A stretch of 64,000 nt of DNA. Source: Chrysomallon squamiferum (taxonomy: Eukaryota > Mollusca > Gastropoda > Neomphalida > Peltospiridae). A program made the position numbers and the translations under genes. Below are positions 10,448 to 44,797 of this stretch, one piece after another. The first letter of the stretch is position 1. Each line of letters starts with the position of its first letter. The notes below the pieces were generated by a model. That model had not been told where the DNA came from, ran no database searches, and was given only the letters and a program-made list of their open reading frames with translations. The DNA lies in NCBI GenBank assembly GCA_012295275.1, contig CM022671.1, positions 24,551,822-24,615,821 of the forward strand, given 5' to 3'.

Positions 10448-11319
10448 TTTAAGAAGCGGAAGAATACACAATGTCTCTAAACATATAGCACTAGGCTGTT
10501 TTCAAAGAAAGTATCCTGAAAAGGAGAATGTTAATGACCATAAATGATAATTTACTTATACTAACATATATATGAATTTATCAATATTTATATTCGTATT
10601 TATTTTGCTAAAAGATTTTAACGAGTAAGGGATTTTCTTTCCTATTAAAACTGATATAAAACTATTAACTAAACAAAAAGTAACAATTTAAAAAAAAAAA
10701 AAAAAATAAATAAAAATGAAGACGAAGAAGAAAAACGTCACAGTTAAAACTTCTGCTGCTATTCGTCAGCAACGATTTTTAATAAAACATTTTTAGTTTA
10801 CAAATTAATTGCTATTGTAGTTGTTAGTCAAGTGTATTAAATGATTTTTATTTATTTATTTATTTATTTATCGTTGTTGTAGTAGTTTTTAATGGTTTCT
10901 GTTTGTTATTGTTGTTTTAAATTTATCTTTTATATACCTTTTTCAATTTTTATCTTCATATTTTATGTTTGAACAAGTAAGTATAGAAATATACCAAGCG
11001 TCTTTGCGCGTGCGATTGTGTGATGATAATAATAATCACATTTATAACTTACATTTATAGAATTCGTGGATGTTAATGATAATAATAATAATTATGTTAT
11101 GCTTTCGAATTATTAGCATTTATTACTTGTCATTAAATATTTTTATTATCAGGAGCATAATAATCATGTACAGTTTTCACATTCATTATTTGGATGCATA
11201 ATGTTTATAAATATTATAATAACTGAATATCACGTCTACTTTTTATTTTATACATTTAAAAATGTCTGACTTCACAAAATGATACCTACGACAGTCCGAA
11301 CTGATGTTTAGAAAGTAGA

Positions 11320-11498
11320 ATATGCAATGAAACCGGAACTACTTCCGCGAATCTCGCCACGGTGGCCGCCATATTTGTGGATAAGTAAGGTCGGTCAGCA
11401 GCAGAAGCCACCACTAAAGAGCAGTTATTTTAATTTGGTCTTTTATGAAATTATATTCTGTTCGGTCAGCTACGAACTAACTCATCTGGTGAAAGGCT
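11320..11498 (+). promoter_or_regulatory. Clathrin heavy chain promoter / 5' UTR
   Basis: This stretch is clearly GC-richer than its surroundings and holds opposed ETS cores (CCGGAA at about 11332 and CTTCCG at about 11342) followed by GGCCGCCATATTTG, a YY1-like site. The start codon lies 130-150 bases downstream. A second YY1-like AAGATGGCTGCCGG lies just inside intron 1 near 11599, and another CCGGAAG lies near 11794. This is the usual make-up of a TATA-less housekeeping promoter. The exact transcription start is not determined. Confidence 0.55.
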
Positions 11499-33513
<22,015 letters not shown>

Positions 33514-33760
33514 ATAACTGACATGTAACTAATTAAGACAAAAAACAAAACAAAAAAAAACAATGAACAGTATGAATTTGCACTTGTATATTACTCAGTG
33601 TAATGAAAGTGATTGTGTTGCACTTGAAGAGGAAAAAAAAAGAATAGGAAAAATGAAGTTGTTGTTGATACCTGATCGGTATAGTGAAGTTGTTACTGTT
33701 ATGATGTAATTCTAATCCTTTGTATACACTCATATTCACATTCCTTCTGTGTAAGACCAT

Positions 33761-33763
33761 TTC

Positions 33764-33799
<36 letters not shown>
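33761..33799. repeat. (TTA)n microsatellite
   Basis: A perfect TTA array of about 39 bases within the probable clathrin 3' UTR. Confidence 0.9.
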
Positions 33800-34831
33800 T
33801 TAAATGTCAGTTACTCCATTTTTAAAATGATTTTCAATTTGCATTGGGTCGATGGGTCATTCAAAATATATTCATATCATTGCTTGTGGTAGAAGTCAGT
33901 GCACGAATCTGCATATGCCAGAGCATTGCTCAAGTGATAATATCACTAGATTACATTATCATCACCATCATGTAGCTTCAGTCATGTTATTTATTTCAGC
34001 TGGGCCATTTTACATGTAGTGCTGACGTTCTTTTCTTAATGACCATATATAAGACATAATACCAAAACTTGACTGTACCTTCCTAATACATCTTCACACC
34101 CACAGACCACACTTAAACTAGTGTTGTGAAAAATAAGTGTGTGAATGTTGACCCATTGATCAAAATGCTTGCTCTTCTTTTTCTTATCTTTTTTGTATAT
34201 TTTAGTTACTTTTTAATTTATTAATTAATTATTATTATTATTACTAATTTTTTTTTTTTTTTTTTTTTTTGTAAACAATTTGCCTTCGAAAAACGGGCAT
34301 TTACGTGCAAAAATTGTATATTATTAATACATTAGCCTTATTGAATAGGACAATAATTTTCTGAATTAGACTAATCAGCTTGGATTTTGCATATAAATAC
34401 TTTAAACTTGCACTGTTGATTTGATGGGCACAGCTGACCCAGTAGTCAGTGTTTTTAAGTTGAGGAAAATAATTTTACATTTGATTAGCTAATTAAATGG
34501 TGTTGTGTAATTTTCTTTTGACTTTGTTTTTAAAAACTCAAGTTGTTGACTTTATTATTTATTGAATTGCACAGATTGACTAAGAGTTAATATTTGCATA
34601 GAAATAGATCAGCTCTGTTCTCGGCTAACTTTTAATGTACCTGACCAGTTTCATATACTCTGGGCTCACCTTGTATGATGGATTTTTCAATTTTTTTTTT
34701 TTTTTTTTTCTGCAGATACTGTTATTTTCAGATTTGTTACAATAATTCAATAAGTACTAAATGACTGAACTTTGGGTGAGGGGGATTGTTACAAATGGCA
34801 GTTGATCTGTGAATGTGGCATTTCAGTTCAA

Positions 34832-34837
34832 AATAAA
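34832..34837 (+). terminator. Candidate clathrin polyadenylation signal (proximal)
   Basis: AATAAA about 1.3 kb after the stop, with another AATAAA at 34893-34898. Either could end the shorter clathrin mRNA. Confidence 0.35.
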
Positions 34838-35347
34838 AATGTAGCAGAATATATACTGTTTATAGGTAGAAAACTTGATCAGAAACTTCAAAAATAAATT
34901 TTATTTCTATCACGAATAATTTTGAAAAAATGTGTCCTTCCTTGCATGTTGTAGATAGAGTAAAAAGTTTTAAATTGCAAAGGTGAGATTTATTTGAGAC
35001 TGACCGACATAACTTTCTTTCATCTGATGATTAAACCTTGATGATGTGAATTCCCAGATGGTATTGCTAACAAGGTGGGCTTCAGCAGTATTGTGCTGGT
35101 TGGTAAATAGAAAATTTATTGTATTATTGTTAGAACAGTTTAAAGCTTCACACACAAAATGTTCATATTTCCTTGTTCTAATTACAGCAAAACGGCATGG
35201 GGCTGTTTGGCTAACTAATGATTAGATTAGATTGTGTGATACGAAAAATAGGTTTAAAATAATAAGCTACTATGTGTTAGAGTAAGAGATGTTGTGAATT
35301 GTCTGCCTTCATTTATTAAATTTTTCTGTTGTGATTGGTTAAATTTG

Positions 35348-35389
35348 ATTATTATTATTATTATTATTATGATTATTATTATTATTATT
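35348..35389. repeat. (ATT)n microsatellite
   Basis: An ATT array with one GATT interruption, about 42 bases. Confidence 0.9.
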
Positions 35390-36273
35390 GCTTGTATTGC
35401 ATCACGTTATAGTTCCTTAGCACCTGTATTTACTGAATTTTGGGTCTTCACTTAAGTTGAGAATTTAAATTTACCTTGCAAAAATTATATCATTCACATA
35501 ACTGAAATTTCAGTCTGGTTTAAAATATTTAGCATTCCACAAATTTCTTTTTGCTTATTAAAAAGATTATTTATATTTATTTATTTTATTTTTAAGGCCT
35601 TTAATTTTAACAATGAATATGCAGTATTATATACATAGCACCATCAATGTTCATTTAAAACATTAAAACATTCATTCGGGTGCAAGAACAAACGTGCATA
35701 AATAAAAAAATAAAAAGAATTAGTATCATCATGGTGGTGTCATGATGCCTTTTCTGTGCTTATATAAATAATATGAAAATACCAGACATTATTTTATCTT
35801 ACAAAACGAGCATTTAGATGTCATTTTGACGTCCAATATTATTAACTGGATAAGAAGACATGCCTGTTTTAGCTGTTTCTGCTGACCAGACACAACAGGA
35901 TAATACTCTTGCCGTATGCTAAACACCGCAGTGGTTTGTGTATGTGGTTATATTTAACCTGTGTTGAAAATTATATTGATGTATATCTTGACTTATTTTA
36001 TCATGCCCGATGCTGTGTGAATACGCTCGACTGCCATTTTACTGGGCTATGTATATCTTTGTTATCTTCGTTATTAAAGGCTTTGTTTTGAATTGTGCAA
36101 AAATCGTTATAGTTCATTACATATTTTTTTTAGTTCTTTTAAAAAAAAACAAATTTCAAAATTAGCCAGGTGATCAATGCAGTACAGTTCGTCTCATTTT
36201 TTCCACATAATATCTTCAGTAATAATAATAATAATAAAATTTTTGTTTTATGCTGTACTTAGCTAATTTAATC

Positions 36274-36411
36274 ATGTTGGACCCGTTACCAGGGCTGCAA
36301 GAATTGTTAGAATCATATGTAGAAGACATCTATAAAAAAAAAAAGGAAAACAAGGTGTGTTGTAATTGTAATAAGCGGCATGTAGAGGTACTGGTCTTCA
36401 CTTGTATGTAA
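36274..36411 (+). CDS. Small uncharacterised ORF (45 aa) near the end of the clathrin 3' UTR
   Basis: An ATG-to-TAA frame of 46 codons starts MLDPLPGLQELLESYVEDIY, then has a Lys-rich run and a Cys-rich end containing CCNCNKRH. It is not of simple-repeat composition and is followed by AATAAA at 36479. A donor-like gtaagt overlaps its stop, so it might instead be an exon. I do not recognise it. It could be a chance frame or a degraded mobile-element piece. Confidence 0.2.
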   Translation: MLDPLPGLQELLESYVEDIYKKKKENKVCCNCNKRHVEVLVFTCM

Positions 36412-36478
36412 GTCCTTTACATGTGTAGAAACATTTAAAAATAGCTTTGGTTTTTAGATGTATTCAATACATGTCACA

Positions 36479-36484
36479 AATAAA
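36479..36484 (+). terminator. Candidate distal polyadenylation signal
   Basis: Overlapping AATAAATAAA about 3 kb after the clathrin stop, followed within 30 bases by a T-rich stretch (cttttgttctctttat) of the kind found downstream of poly(A) sites. Confidence 0.4.
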
Positions 36485-36719
36485 TAAAAATTGTATGAAG
36501 CAAATCTTGACTTTTGTTCTCTTTATAATCTACATTATTTGATTACGTTTTTCTTTTAATTTTTAATTATTATTATTATTTAAATCACCATCATCATCAT
36601 ACATAGTCTAGCATTTAGCAGAAATGAAAGTTTTATATAAACCTTCCCATGCAACGGAAACACCATGATACACCAGTGGCAGGATGCTGTGAAGTGGAAA
36701 ATTGAGTAACACGGCGATC

Positions 36720-36727
36720 TGACGTCA
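36720..36727. promoter_or_regulatory. Palindromic CRE site TGACGTCA
   Basis: A second perfect CREB/ATF palindrome, set in a GC-richer 400-base patch downstream of clathrin. It may mark a promoter or enhancer. Confidence 0.4.
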
Positions 36728-38885
36728 GTTACTCGCTGATCTACGTGTTTCGATATTCAGCTTGGTCACTGACATTCATTTATCTCAACGTTTAGTTCAC
36801 AGCCTGTCTGAAAATAGCGGACGAGATAGCAATCTGAGATCAGCTTAGGAAATTACTTTTGTTTTCTTAGACAAAACGATGTTCGTCAAAGAGGTCATAC
36901 GTAGCGAAAAGCGGCACCGTGCCAAAATGTTGAAATGCGTCGTAGGATTTGACCACAGACAATAACGTTTTCTAAATCTAGAATTTTTTCCTTCGGGCCA
37001 GGTTGACTGAAGTGCCAAAGGTTGATCGATCGAAGCAGTTTCAGGATGATTGTACTGTAATGCAGAGACAGTGTTTGTTAAAGTTATTCATCGAATTTAT
37101 TGTCTAGAGAGTAACGTTTAAAAGTTGTATTTCTGCTGGTATCTTTCGTTATTTATTTTATTCAACAATTAAAAGGATACCATGCATCCTGATTTATGGG
37201 TGTCTAATTTAAATGGTCTAATAAAATCATTTTATACTTACAAATTATAATTGTTGTTTTAAGAAACAAAATAATAGTTACAAAACATGAACGCCGCTAT
37301 TCTACCTTTTCACATCTCTAATGGGACAGCAATAGAAAAGAAAAAATGATCAAATCGGTCTGCTCTATTTTTTTTTATTATTAAAAAATAGTCAAATATC
37401 GAAAGTTAAACGGCAAAGATGAAATTAAACAGTTGATGTTTGCCTGACTTTAACGGCATCTAAGTTTTTGTCATTTTTCATTTTCTTTTCTTTCTGCATT
37501 ATATTTTATTTTATTTTGAAGTAAAGTCTTAAAGACCGTCTACTTCAGCGCATTGCAAGACGCCTCCATCTTTGTCAACAATATTTATTAATCGTTTTAC
37601 GTTAAATGTGATCACATTTCTGTATGCCTGACAGGTTATAATTACTAGAGATTGACTAGCGAGTGACCTCGCCCACCTCTGAATTTAATATTAATGTCGT
37701 TATTACTTGTCAGTGTCGAATAATTAAGTAATGACCTTCAGAAATCTTCTTGAGCTTAGTTGCAGTACGACCTCTTACAGCTTATAGTGCTGGTTTTACA
37801 TGTGCATATGTTAGCTGTTTTTAACACATACAAGTATGTAGCATTCACGATACTGAATTATCTGAACATCCTTTTATTCATAACCTTCTATCGTTGACAG
37901 TGTCCATTTAGCTTTGACACTCAATATTAATGAAATTTGTTTGCTGGGTATCGTCTGCGTTTTCTTCCACTAGAATGCGGTCTCACTGGCAGACGACATG
38001 AGTGACTAGTCATAGGGTTAATCCTCCATGCTGCTCCATGTCGGCAGTTACTTTCTCCAGCAAACAACACGCAACCAGATTATCAAAGGTAAAAGTTTGT
38101 ATATCCTTGTCTGTGGAAAACAGCGTACAAAATATATCTTTCTAATGAAAAATGTAGGTACAAAAGGCACCAGTCATTATATGAAAACGAAAAAAAAAAA
38201 AAAAAAAATGTTTAAATAAACCTTTTCAACATTCCATTCAACCTTTCTATCTTTTTATCGTTCCTTCTTATCTTTGTCCGATTTCATCTATTTTTCTTAA
38301 TTTATTTAAAATATTTTACCTTTATAAAATGTATAAAATAACGCAGTAACGACGACTATATACATTAACAGTTTCTAGATTAAAATAAATAATGTTTACC
38401 TTTTGACAGGCAAACCTATAACGTAGTAACAACGAAGGTTTCTTTTTAAAAATGAATGAAATATAAATGTCTCTTAAGCATACATCAATACATCTTATTA
38501 TTACTGGTTATAAGGATAAACCTTTTGTTTAACGAGACAAAAATATGCTGTAGTTACCGTACATCTTTAATGACTATAATTTTCTTATAACAGTGTTATC
38601 AATGTGAAACTTATGGTTGTTGTTGTTGTTATTATTATTATTATTATGTTTTTAATTAATTTTTTTTCTTATCTGCAACTTCAGACATCTCTTTGTTCAT
38701 TTATCAGATAGCATAGCTATTGTAAAGGATATTATTAACACTTACGTTATACGAATTATATCTTATCTCCGGAAGTGACTTCCTTTTAGACGCAAATAAT
38801 GGAAAAATTCACATTTTTGTGACTAAACAGCGACTGAGTCATTTTAAAGTGAGTTTTATTTTAAAATCATCACAATTTATAACAA

Positions 38886-38886
<1 letters not shown>

Positions 38887-38953
<67 letters not shown>
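38887..38953. repeat. (GA)n microsatellite
   Basis: An uninterrupted GA run of about 67 bases, long enough to be highly polymorphic. Confidence 0.95.
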
Positions 38954-38958
<5 letters not shown>

Positions 38959-39181
38959 AATAAAAATAATTTATCTAAGTACCAGTATAAAGAAATGACA
39001 CATTTCTATCCACGAACAAAACAACAGTTTCAGACTTACACTCTATTCAATAGTAATTTTTTTGACAACTTTTTAATGCAAATTTATGCTGACGATGTAG
39101 GAGTAGTAACATGTGTAAGTCAGAGCTGGGGTCAAGCAACAGGTTTGTAGGTGCCTGATGTCGGCAATGTCTTAATCCAGC

Positions 39182-39307
39182 ATGTCTATTCAACGTCGAC
39201 GTTATCGAGAAAAGAGACAGTTTAAGCCAGAGGATTTGTCCATCGTCGACGACGTCGCAAAATGGTGGACAGAGACAGCGAAGTCAAAGCTGGTACAGTT
39301 CACCACG
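39182..39307 (+). CDS. Possible isolated first coding exon, unrecognised protein
   Basis: An ATG-led frame of 42 codons ends at a donor-like gtaatg in phase 0. It starts MSIQRRRYREKRQFKPEDLS and continues with VDDVAKWWTETAKSKLVQF. It stands out from the AT-rich surroundings by G/C at many third positions (ATC, GTC, GAC, CTG, CAG, TTC, ACC, ACG) and non-repetitive composition. An AG lies just before the ATG, so it could also be an internal exon. The strongly basic start followed by an amphipathic acidic/Trp segment fits no family I can name. No partner exon was found nearby, and another frame is also open here, so this stays tentative. Confidence 0.28.
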
Positions 39308-39956
39308 GTAATGCGAAATCCGAACTGGTATATGTTTCCAAGTCTTTCTTTCTTTTACAACTGTCCCGCCACCACGTTTAACTTTTAACGTAAAGTAACG
39401 TCCGAGATAAGAACAGTTATTGTAATGTCAGCCCCATTAGAAGTACAATAAACAGGTTGATTTTACATTTTAGTCGCTGATACAAGTATAAAGGATAGAT
39501 AGATCCCTTGTCTCTAATTGTTAAGAATATCTAAACAAGAATTTCTGGTTTGTTTTTTGTTTGGTGTTTTTTTTGTTTTTGTTTTTGTTATATTTATTAT
39601 TACTGTATGTGTGAATGTGTGTGTGTTTTTATATGTACACACGACGATAATTCATAAAGACTGTATACCACTAATACTGATGCAGTGGCATATTAAAGAA
39701 TAAAGAAATGAAGAAACAAAAAAATTGAATAAAAAAATAAGTACATTCGTATACAAAAGCAACCCACGCACATACACTGACAAAGAGAAGCAATCACATC
39801 TTGTACAGCAAGGTTAAGGCAAAGGTAACGTATTTTATTATTTTCACTGAAATCTGGAAACTATTTCCTTTAAGTGTTATTCAGTTTGTCTGAGTAGACG
39901 AGTACAAAGGAAATTACCACTTGAACTACGCAATTCAAAACAAAGCTCAATTTTGT

Positions 39957-39958
<2 letters not shown>

Positions 39959-40001
<43 letters not shown>
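39959..40001. repeat. Poly-T tract followed by TTA repeats and more T
   Basis: About 43 consecutive T residues, then a short TTA array and another T run to about 40032. It could be the reverse-strand tail of an old retroposed copy, but no body was recognised. Confidence 0.85.
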
Positions 40002-40004
<3 letters not shown>

Positions 40005-40469
40005 TTATTATTATTATTATTTTTTTTTTTTTCAGATAATTTATTTGCAGTGAACAATATGCGTACATATATTTCAGAATTTTTCTTTGTTTGAATTGGA
40101 AATAATTACAAATCAGTTATGAATGGATTCTTCCTGTTTCTCAGATATATATTTTTAATTGTTCGTTTACAATTTATATTAATAAATGTTTCTTGCTTTA
40201 TTTCTCTCCCCAATTTTTCTCTTGACCTTTTGAAACGAGATATTTAATTATTTCTGGAATTTAAATACGTCATCGCTGTTAAACAGTTTTAATTGCGTGT
40301 GTCTACTACAACGGGGGCGGGACTGAATAAATACTCTGGTGGTGGTGGGTTTTGTTTTGGCCCACCCCCTCTCTCAGGTAAATTATCAGGAAAAAAAATA
40401 AAATAATAATAACAAGTGCAGGTTAAATGACAGGTCAAATGAACATTTTTTCAAACTATAAGATGTTGT

Positions 40470-40542
40470 ATTTATTTATTTATGTATGTATGTATGTATT
40501 TATTTATTTATTTATTTATTCATCCATTCATTCATTCATTCA
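40470..40542. repeat. Tetranucleotide array (ATTT / ATGT / ATTC)
   Basis: Consecutive four-base units drift from ATTT to ATGT, back to ATTT and then ATTC. Confidence 0.85.
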
Positions 40543-41126
40543 TGAAACATTAGTCATAACAGCGACTGTCTGTGACATAATAAAGAAAAGAAGAGGAAGA
40601 AGAAGAAGGAAAAAACATCATACAGTACTCGACAGCAGTTATTAACGAGACACATTTTTAATGGTCTGGACATCTGTATATTAATTAACACGCCACTGGT
40701 CCTTTGTCCATTAATTTGCAGACGATAGCTAGCGGTTCTCCTGGGCTTACTCTGTATACACTGAGACAATAACGAGCTCTCCTTAATGACTGGACGAGTG
40801 TTCAAACGATCATTTCCTGGAAGAGTTTCATTGTGTGAACATGATTTAGCACTGATAATAGATTATAATCTTTTCTTTATGGACGATTCAGCTGAAAAAT
40901 ATTTTGGCATCATCGCTTTACAAATTAATGTTTTTACAGTTGACTTCTTTCTTCATCGTTTTTTTTATTGGTGTGGATGGTGGTGGTGGGGGAACATTTT
41001 TTATTGACGCCATTTTGATGAGCTTAATACAATGATGATGATGATGATGATGATACTACTATTAGTACTACTACTACTATTAATAATAATAATTTCCCGT
41101 TCCAGCTGACGTTCCAAGACTGGTAA

Positions 41127-41270
41127 TCGTTTTTCAGCCTCTTGGAAAATATATACAAGACGTATGGTGTTTCTAAAACTACCCTACTGAAATGGCGACA
41201 GCGGGTTTCGACTCTCTTTCTCTGTATGTTCCTTAAAAACATGTATAAAGCCATAAAACTGTTGAATTAA
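41127..41270 (+). pseudogene. Short helix-turn-helix-like ORF, possible transposase relic
   Basis: An open frame without an initiating Met contains SLLENIYKTYGVSKTTLLKW followed by RQRVST. An Ile/Tyr-rich helix, then YGVSKTTL and a Trp-Arg-x-Arg-Val end is the pattern of homeodomain-like HTH segments at the start of many DNA transposases and pipsqueak-type proteins. Only about 48 codons are open, and no catalytic domain or terminal inverted repeats were seen. It may be chance. Confidence 0.2.
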
Positions 41271-41852
41271 ACATTTCACATATTATCATCGTATGGAGTT
41301 ATCATTTCTAAGATGAGACAGATTTTCTCCTAAGATGTAATTATTATTCTTTACTGAATAATATGACTAATGTAAATCGTGGAAATGTGTTTTTTGTTGA
41401 GTTACTTGCAGAAATGATGAGAAAAGAATGAATCATACGAGTAATACAATTTTTCCTGAAGCTTGTTCACGTCGCGTGCCTGGATCTCATTATTCCTGTA
41501 ATTTAGAACCGACGACGAAGAGAATTGAGACTGGCAGACGATACAATAAGATTATTTTTTCTTAATTACTTATCATCATCATCATCATCATCAATGTCGT
41601 CATTATCAAAACCCATCACCATAATTCAATCATTCATTCATTATTATCGTCTCAGTCATCATTCATTGTATCATTATCATCAGCAGCATCATCTCCATCA
41701 TTCATTCATTCATTCATTTATAATAATAATAATAATAATCATTATGTTTGTTTCAGCAGCAGTGCAGTAGTAGCTGCAAAAGCAGTAAAATAACTAATGG
41801 TTATTGTTTGTAACTGTAATAGTAATAGTTGACCAAACAAAATGAAACATTT

Positions 41853-41854
<2 letters not shown>

Positions 41855-41885
<31 letters not shown>

Positions 41886-41992
41886 ACACAGAAAATATCA
41901 AAACAAAACAAAACAACTCACCCTCCAAACAAACAAAACAAAAAAATATTAATAATAATGTTAATAATAAAATAAAATTAAAAAAAAAAAAA

Positions 41993-42034
<42 letters not shown>

Positions 42035-42035
42035 A
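41855..42035. repeat. A-rich block with two long poly-A runs
   Basis: Poly-A of about 27 bases near 41857-41883 and a mostly-A stretch at about 41980-42032, linked by CAAAA and AATAAT repeats. Confidence 0.85.
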
Positions 42036-42626
42036 TTAAAAAAAGAGAAAAAAACCAAGAAAAAAAACCCAAACAAAAACAGTCTGATTCATGCAAAGAA
42101 AATCGCTCATAATGAAACATATTGAAATTCAGAGGAAACAGGGTTCAGAAAACTTCAGATGTAATAAAAGCTCTCCTGGAAAAACGACATAAAAAGACGT
42201 TACTAATAGCATTTCGACGGAAATATTATTTCAAGCAATTAAATTTTCTGCGCCTTTAGCGCATCCACTCAGCCATTAACAGAATCTTTGAACTCGTGTG
42301 AACAACACCATGGGGGCGGAACCGAAGAAGACAAAGAATGAAACTAACATGAATATTTCATGGTACAGAAATATCTGAACTCTGTCCAAATTGTCGAGTA
42401 TCCTCAGGCAGATCCATAGAAATAATTTCAGTGATGGGCATATTTGTATTTCCCTTGTTGATATGCCGGTTGTTAATAAGAATTTGATCACTGTCATTAA
42501 AATGGTTATCTTTATTAAATGAATGATTCTTAAAAATTAATGGAACTTATTTACAGAAGAGTAGAGAGAAAGACGACCAAAAACAGCTTTTTGGGACGGA
42601 ACTTTTTTACTTGAATAAATTACTTA

Positions 42627-42722
42627 TTTACATACATACATACATACATACACACATACATACATACATACATACACACATACATACATATCTATATGCA
42701 TACCTACATACAAACATACAAA
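42627..42722. repeat. (CATA)n microsatellite
   Basis: An imperfect CATA/CACA tetranucleotide array of about 95 bases. Confidence 0.9.
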
Positions 42723-42729
42723 TACAGTT

Positions 42730-44690
42730 CACAGTTACTTCTTCAGTATTTAATTGCTGGTTTAAATCTTAAAAGATCATTTTGAAAACATTTTTCATAA
42801 CAAAACAACAAATAAAAAAATATTTTTAGAAATGATAATTACTTTCAATGAATAGTTTTTGAAGTCGAGAGCAAACATAACTTAGTAAGTTAGGGTGGAA
42901 AAATAAATTATCTGTGAAGAGCGAAATAAACGTTAATTCTTCTTTTCTCACACTATTTTCCATGATTTAACACCGGAAAGAATGTTCAGTACTTTGATAC
43001 AGTACCGTTCTGTAACCCAACTGTCATAACACAATGACGCCGAATTTCAATCAAGTAGAATTAATGCATTTTCTGCTTCCTGATCTGTATAAACATGACG
43101 ATAAATTCAGTACGAGTGTTTTCCTTTATCTCTAACCAGTTTGAAACTTTGTATGAGGGGCCTATCGTTTTGGGACTAATATTTGGTGCGGAACTGATTT
43201 ATAGTATTAGACTGTTAATCGCATTATTAACATTTGTAACTCTAACATATTAAAACGACACTTAACTTTTTTTTTTTTCTTTTACTTAATTTCTTTCTTT
43301 TATTATTATTATTTATTTTATTTTCCTTCGGATTAAAAAAAAAAAAAAGAGTAATAATAATAATTTTTAAATCTGTCTGTGTTTCAAGAACGTTTTTTTT
43401 TTTAAATTTACGTGGCTCAGAACTGGTAATTTATATGAAAAAAAGACGGTTAGATTTTTTAAAAATATTTCTTGTTTTATGCGTAGCAACCACATAATTT
43501 CTGTTTTATTATAATATTTATTACATCTTCATAAAAATACACATTTTCAAGAAATTTTTGGAACCACGACTCTATATAAATCAATATATCACATCTTTAC
43601 ATGACAGTTGCTTATAATCACTGAGAAGTTAAAACATCTGCTCAAGCTATCCCTGACGCCACCATTGTCAAAGGTTTCCCGTTTCTTAATGCGAAAATCA
43701 ATTTGTGAATCTTCATATGATTACTGCATTGTTGTCGCAGTTTATGGAAGGAACTCGTTTAAATAAAACTAACGTACAACAAAAGTAAAGTCCACTTTAG
43801 AAAACTGCTCGCTTTTTATCTACATACCTGCAAGTTTTCATTATTCGGCAAAAACAGATGCACTGTATTGCTAGGTATGTTTGATTTTATTAAATTATTA
43901 ATTAATTATTGTTATTATTATTATTATTAATATATTTGTTTATTAAACACCATTCTTTCGGTACAATAACTTTATTACACTCAACAAAAGGAATCAAATA
44001 GGTCTTCAAGAATTTCAAAATTTATAATTATTATTATTATTATTGATAGTAGTAGAAGTAGTAGTAGTAGTATTATAGTAGTAGTAGTAGTTGGACAAAA
44101 AGGAAAACACTGAATAAAGAGCTAACTAATTCACTGCTGTTACCTAATAAAAAGTAAACACAATAAAATGTTTACCAGTTCTGATCAGAAGGTCTAGTTT
44201 CGTACTGTAAACTATTTTATCATTGCTTTTATGAATATGAGTGACCACCTGTTATAATTTTGACCGAATTGGTGGTATGTAAGCAACCGTCAACAGGACC
44301 TTACGATGGCCAGAGTGGCACTCGGGGGTCAAGTCGGTCCTTTTACACGTCAGACCCAGATTTTGACGCAACTTGCGAATAAGCGGCCTTCATAAATAAA
44401 GATCGCCTATGTCAAAGAAGAGTGTACATAAACAACAGGTACAGATAAATTAATGTATACTTGTCAAAGCTAACGCTGTGGCGTGAACTAACATGAGTGG
44501 CCGTTCTGTTGACTGGACTGTTTACCTCACGTAGTTTGACCATTACGTGTACATTGCTGCATTGTTTAAATTATGTAATGTTGAAAAATATATTTCGTTT
44601 GAAACTGATATGCTGAGTGTAGGCAATTAAAATTTATCATGGATTTCTGTGGAGTCGGCCTAAAAATATTCTTTTCTTGTTAAAATCATA
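42730..44690. other. Non-coding stretch, no supported gene
   Basis: Mostly AT-rich. The patch 44270-44560 is clearly GC-richer and holds a 29-codon ORF (MARVALGGQVGPF start, 44305-44394) without splice or promoter support. Confidence 0.4.
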
Positions 44691-44692
44691 TT

Positions 44693-44743
44693 ATATATAT
44701 ATATATATATATATTAATTTATTATTATTATTATTATTATTAT

Positions 44744-44794
<51 letters not shown>
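44693..44794. repeat. Compound microsatellite (AT)n-(TTA)n-(GA)n
   Basis: AT repeats, then TTA repeats, then about 48 bases of GA, back to back. Confidence 0.95.

Positions 44795-44797
<3 letters not shown>

Larger units (their letters stand above)
8545..11300. other. Intergenic spacer between MED21 and clathrin heavy chain
   Basis: About 2.7 kb of AT-rich DNA with a GT microsatellite, poly-A and (TTTA)n runs and no supported gene on either strand. The stretch 10050-10520 is less AT-rich than its surroundings and contains a palindromic CRE, but no open frame was found in it. Confidence 0.6.
33514..36500 (+). other. Probable long clathrin 3' UTR
   Basis: About 3 kb of AT-rich DNA follows the stop without splice signals or a convincing gene. 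It contains many ATTTA elements, two TTA arrays (33761-33799, 35348-35389) and several AATAAA hexamers. Long 3' UTRs are common for clathrin heavy chain in other animals. Which end is used here is unknown. Confidence 0.45.
36500..39181. other. Gene-poor region with GC-richer islands
   Basis: No supported gene. The islands 36640-37080 and 37940-38090 are less AT-rich than the rest. The first has a palindromic CRE. It also has a 28-codon ORF (36879-36965) a few bases after a strong acceptor-like tract (acttttgttttcttag). The second has a short ORF starting at about 38037 that ends at a donor-like gtaaaa. None can be confirmed. Confidence 0.4.
39310..41126. other. Gene-free stretch rich in simple repeats
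   Basis: Holds a poly-T tract, tetranucleotide arrays, GAT/ATT triplets and no supported gene. Confidence 0.5.

Noticed and set aside
39959-40032. Poly-T tract as the tail of a reverse-oriented retroposon
   Set aside because: No target-site duplication, tRNA-like head or reverse transcriptase fragment was seen nearby.
41884-42120. Phe-rich minus-strand frame
   Set aside because: It is poly-A read in reverse.
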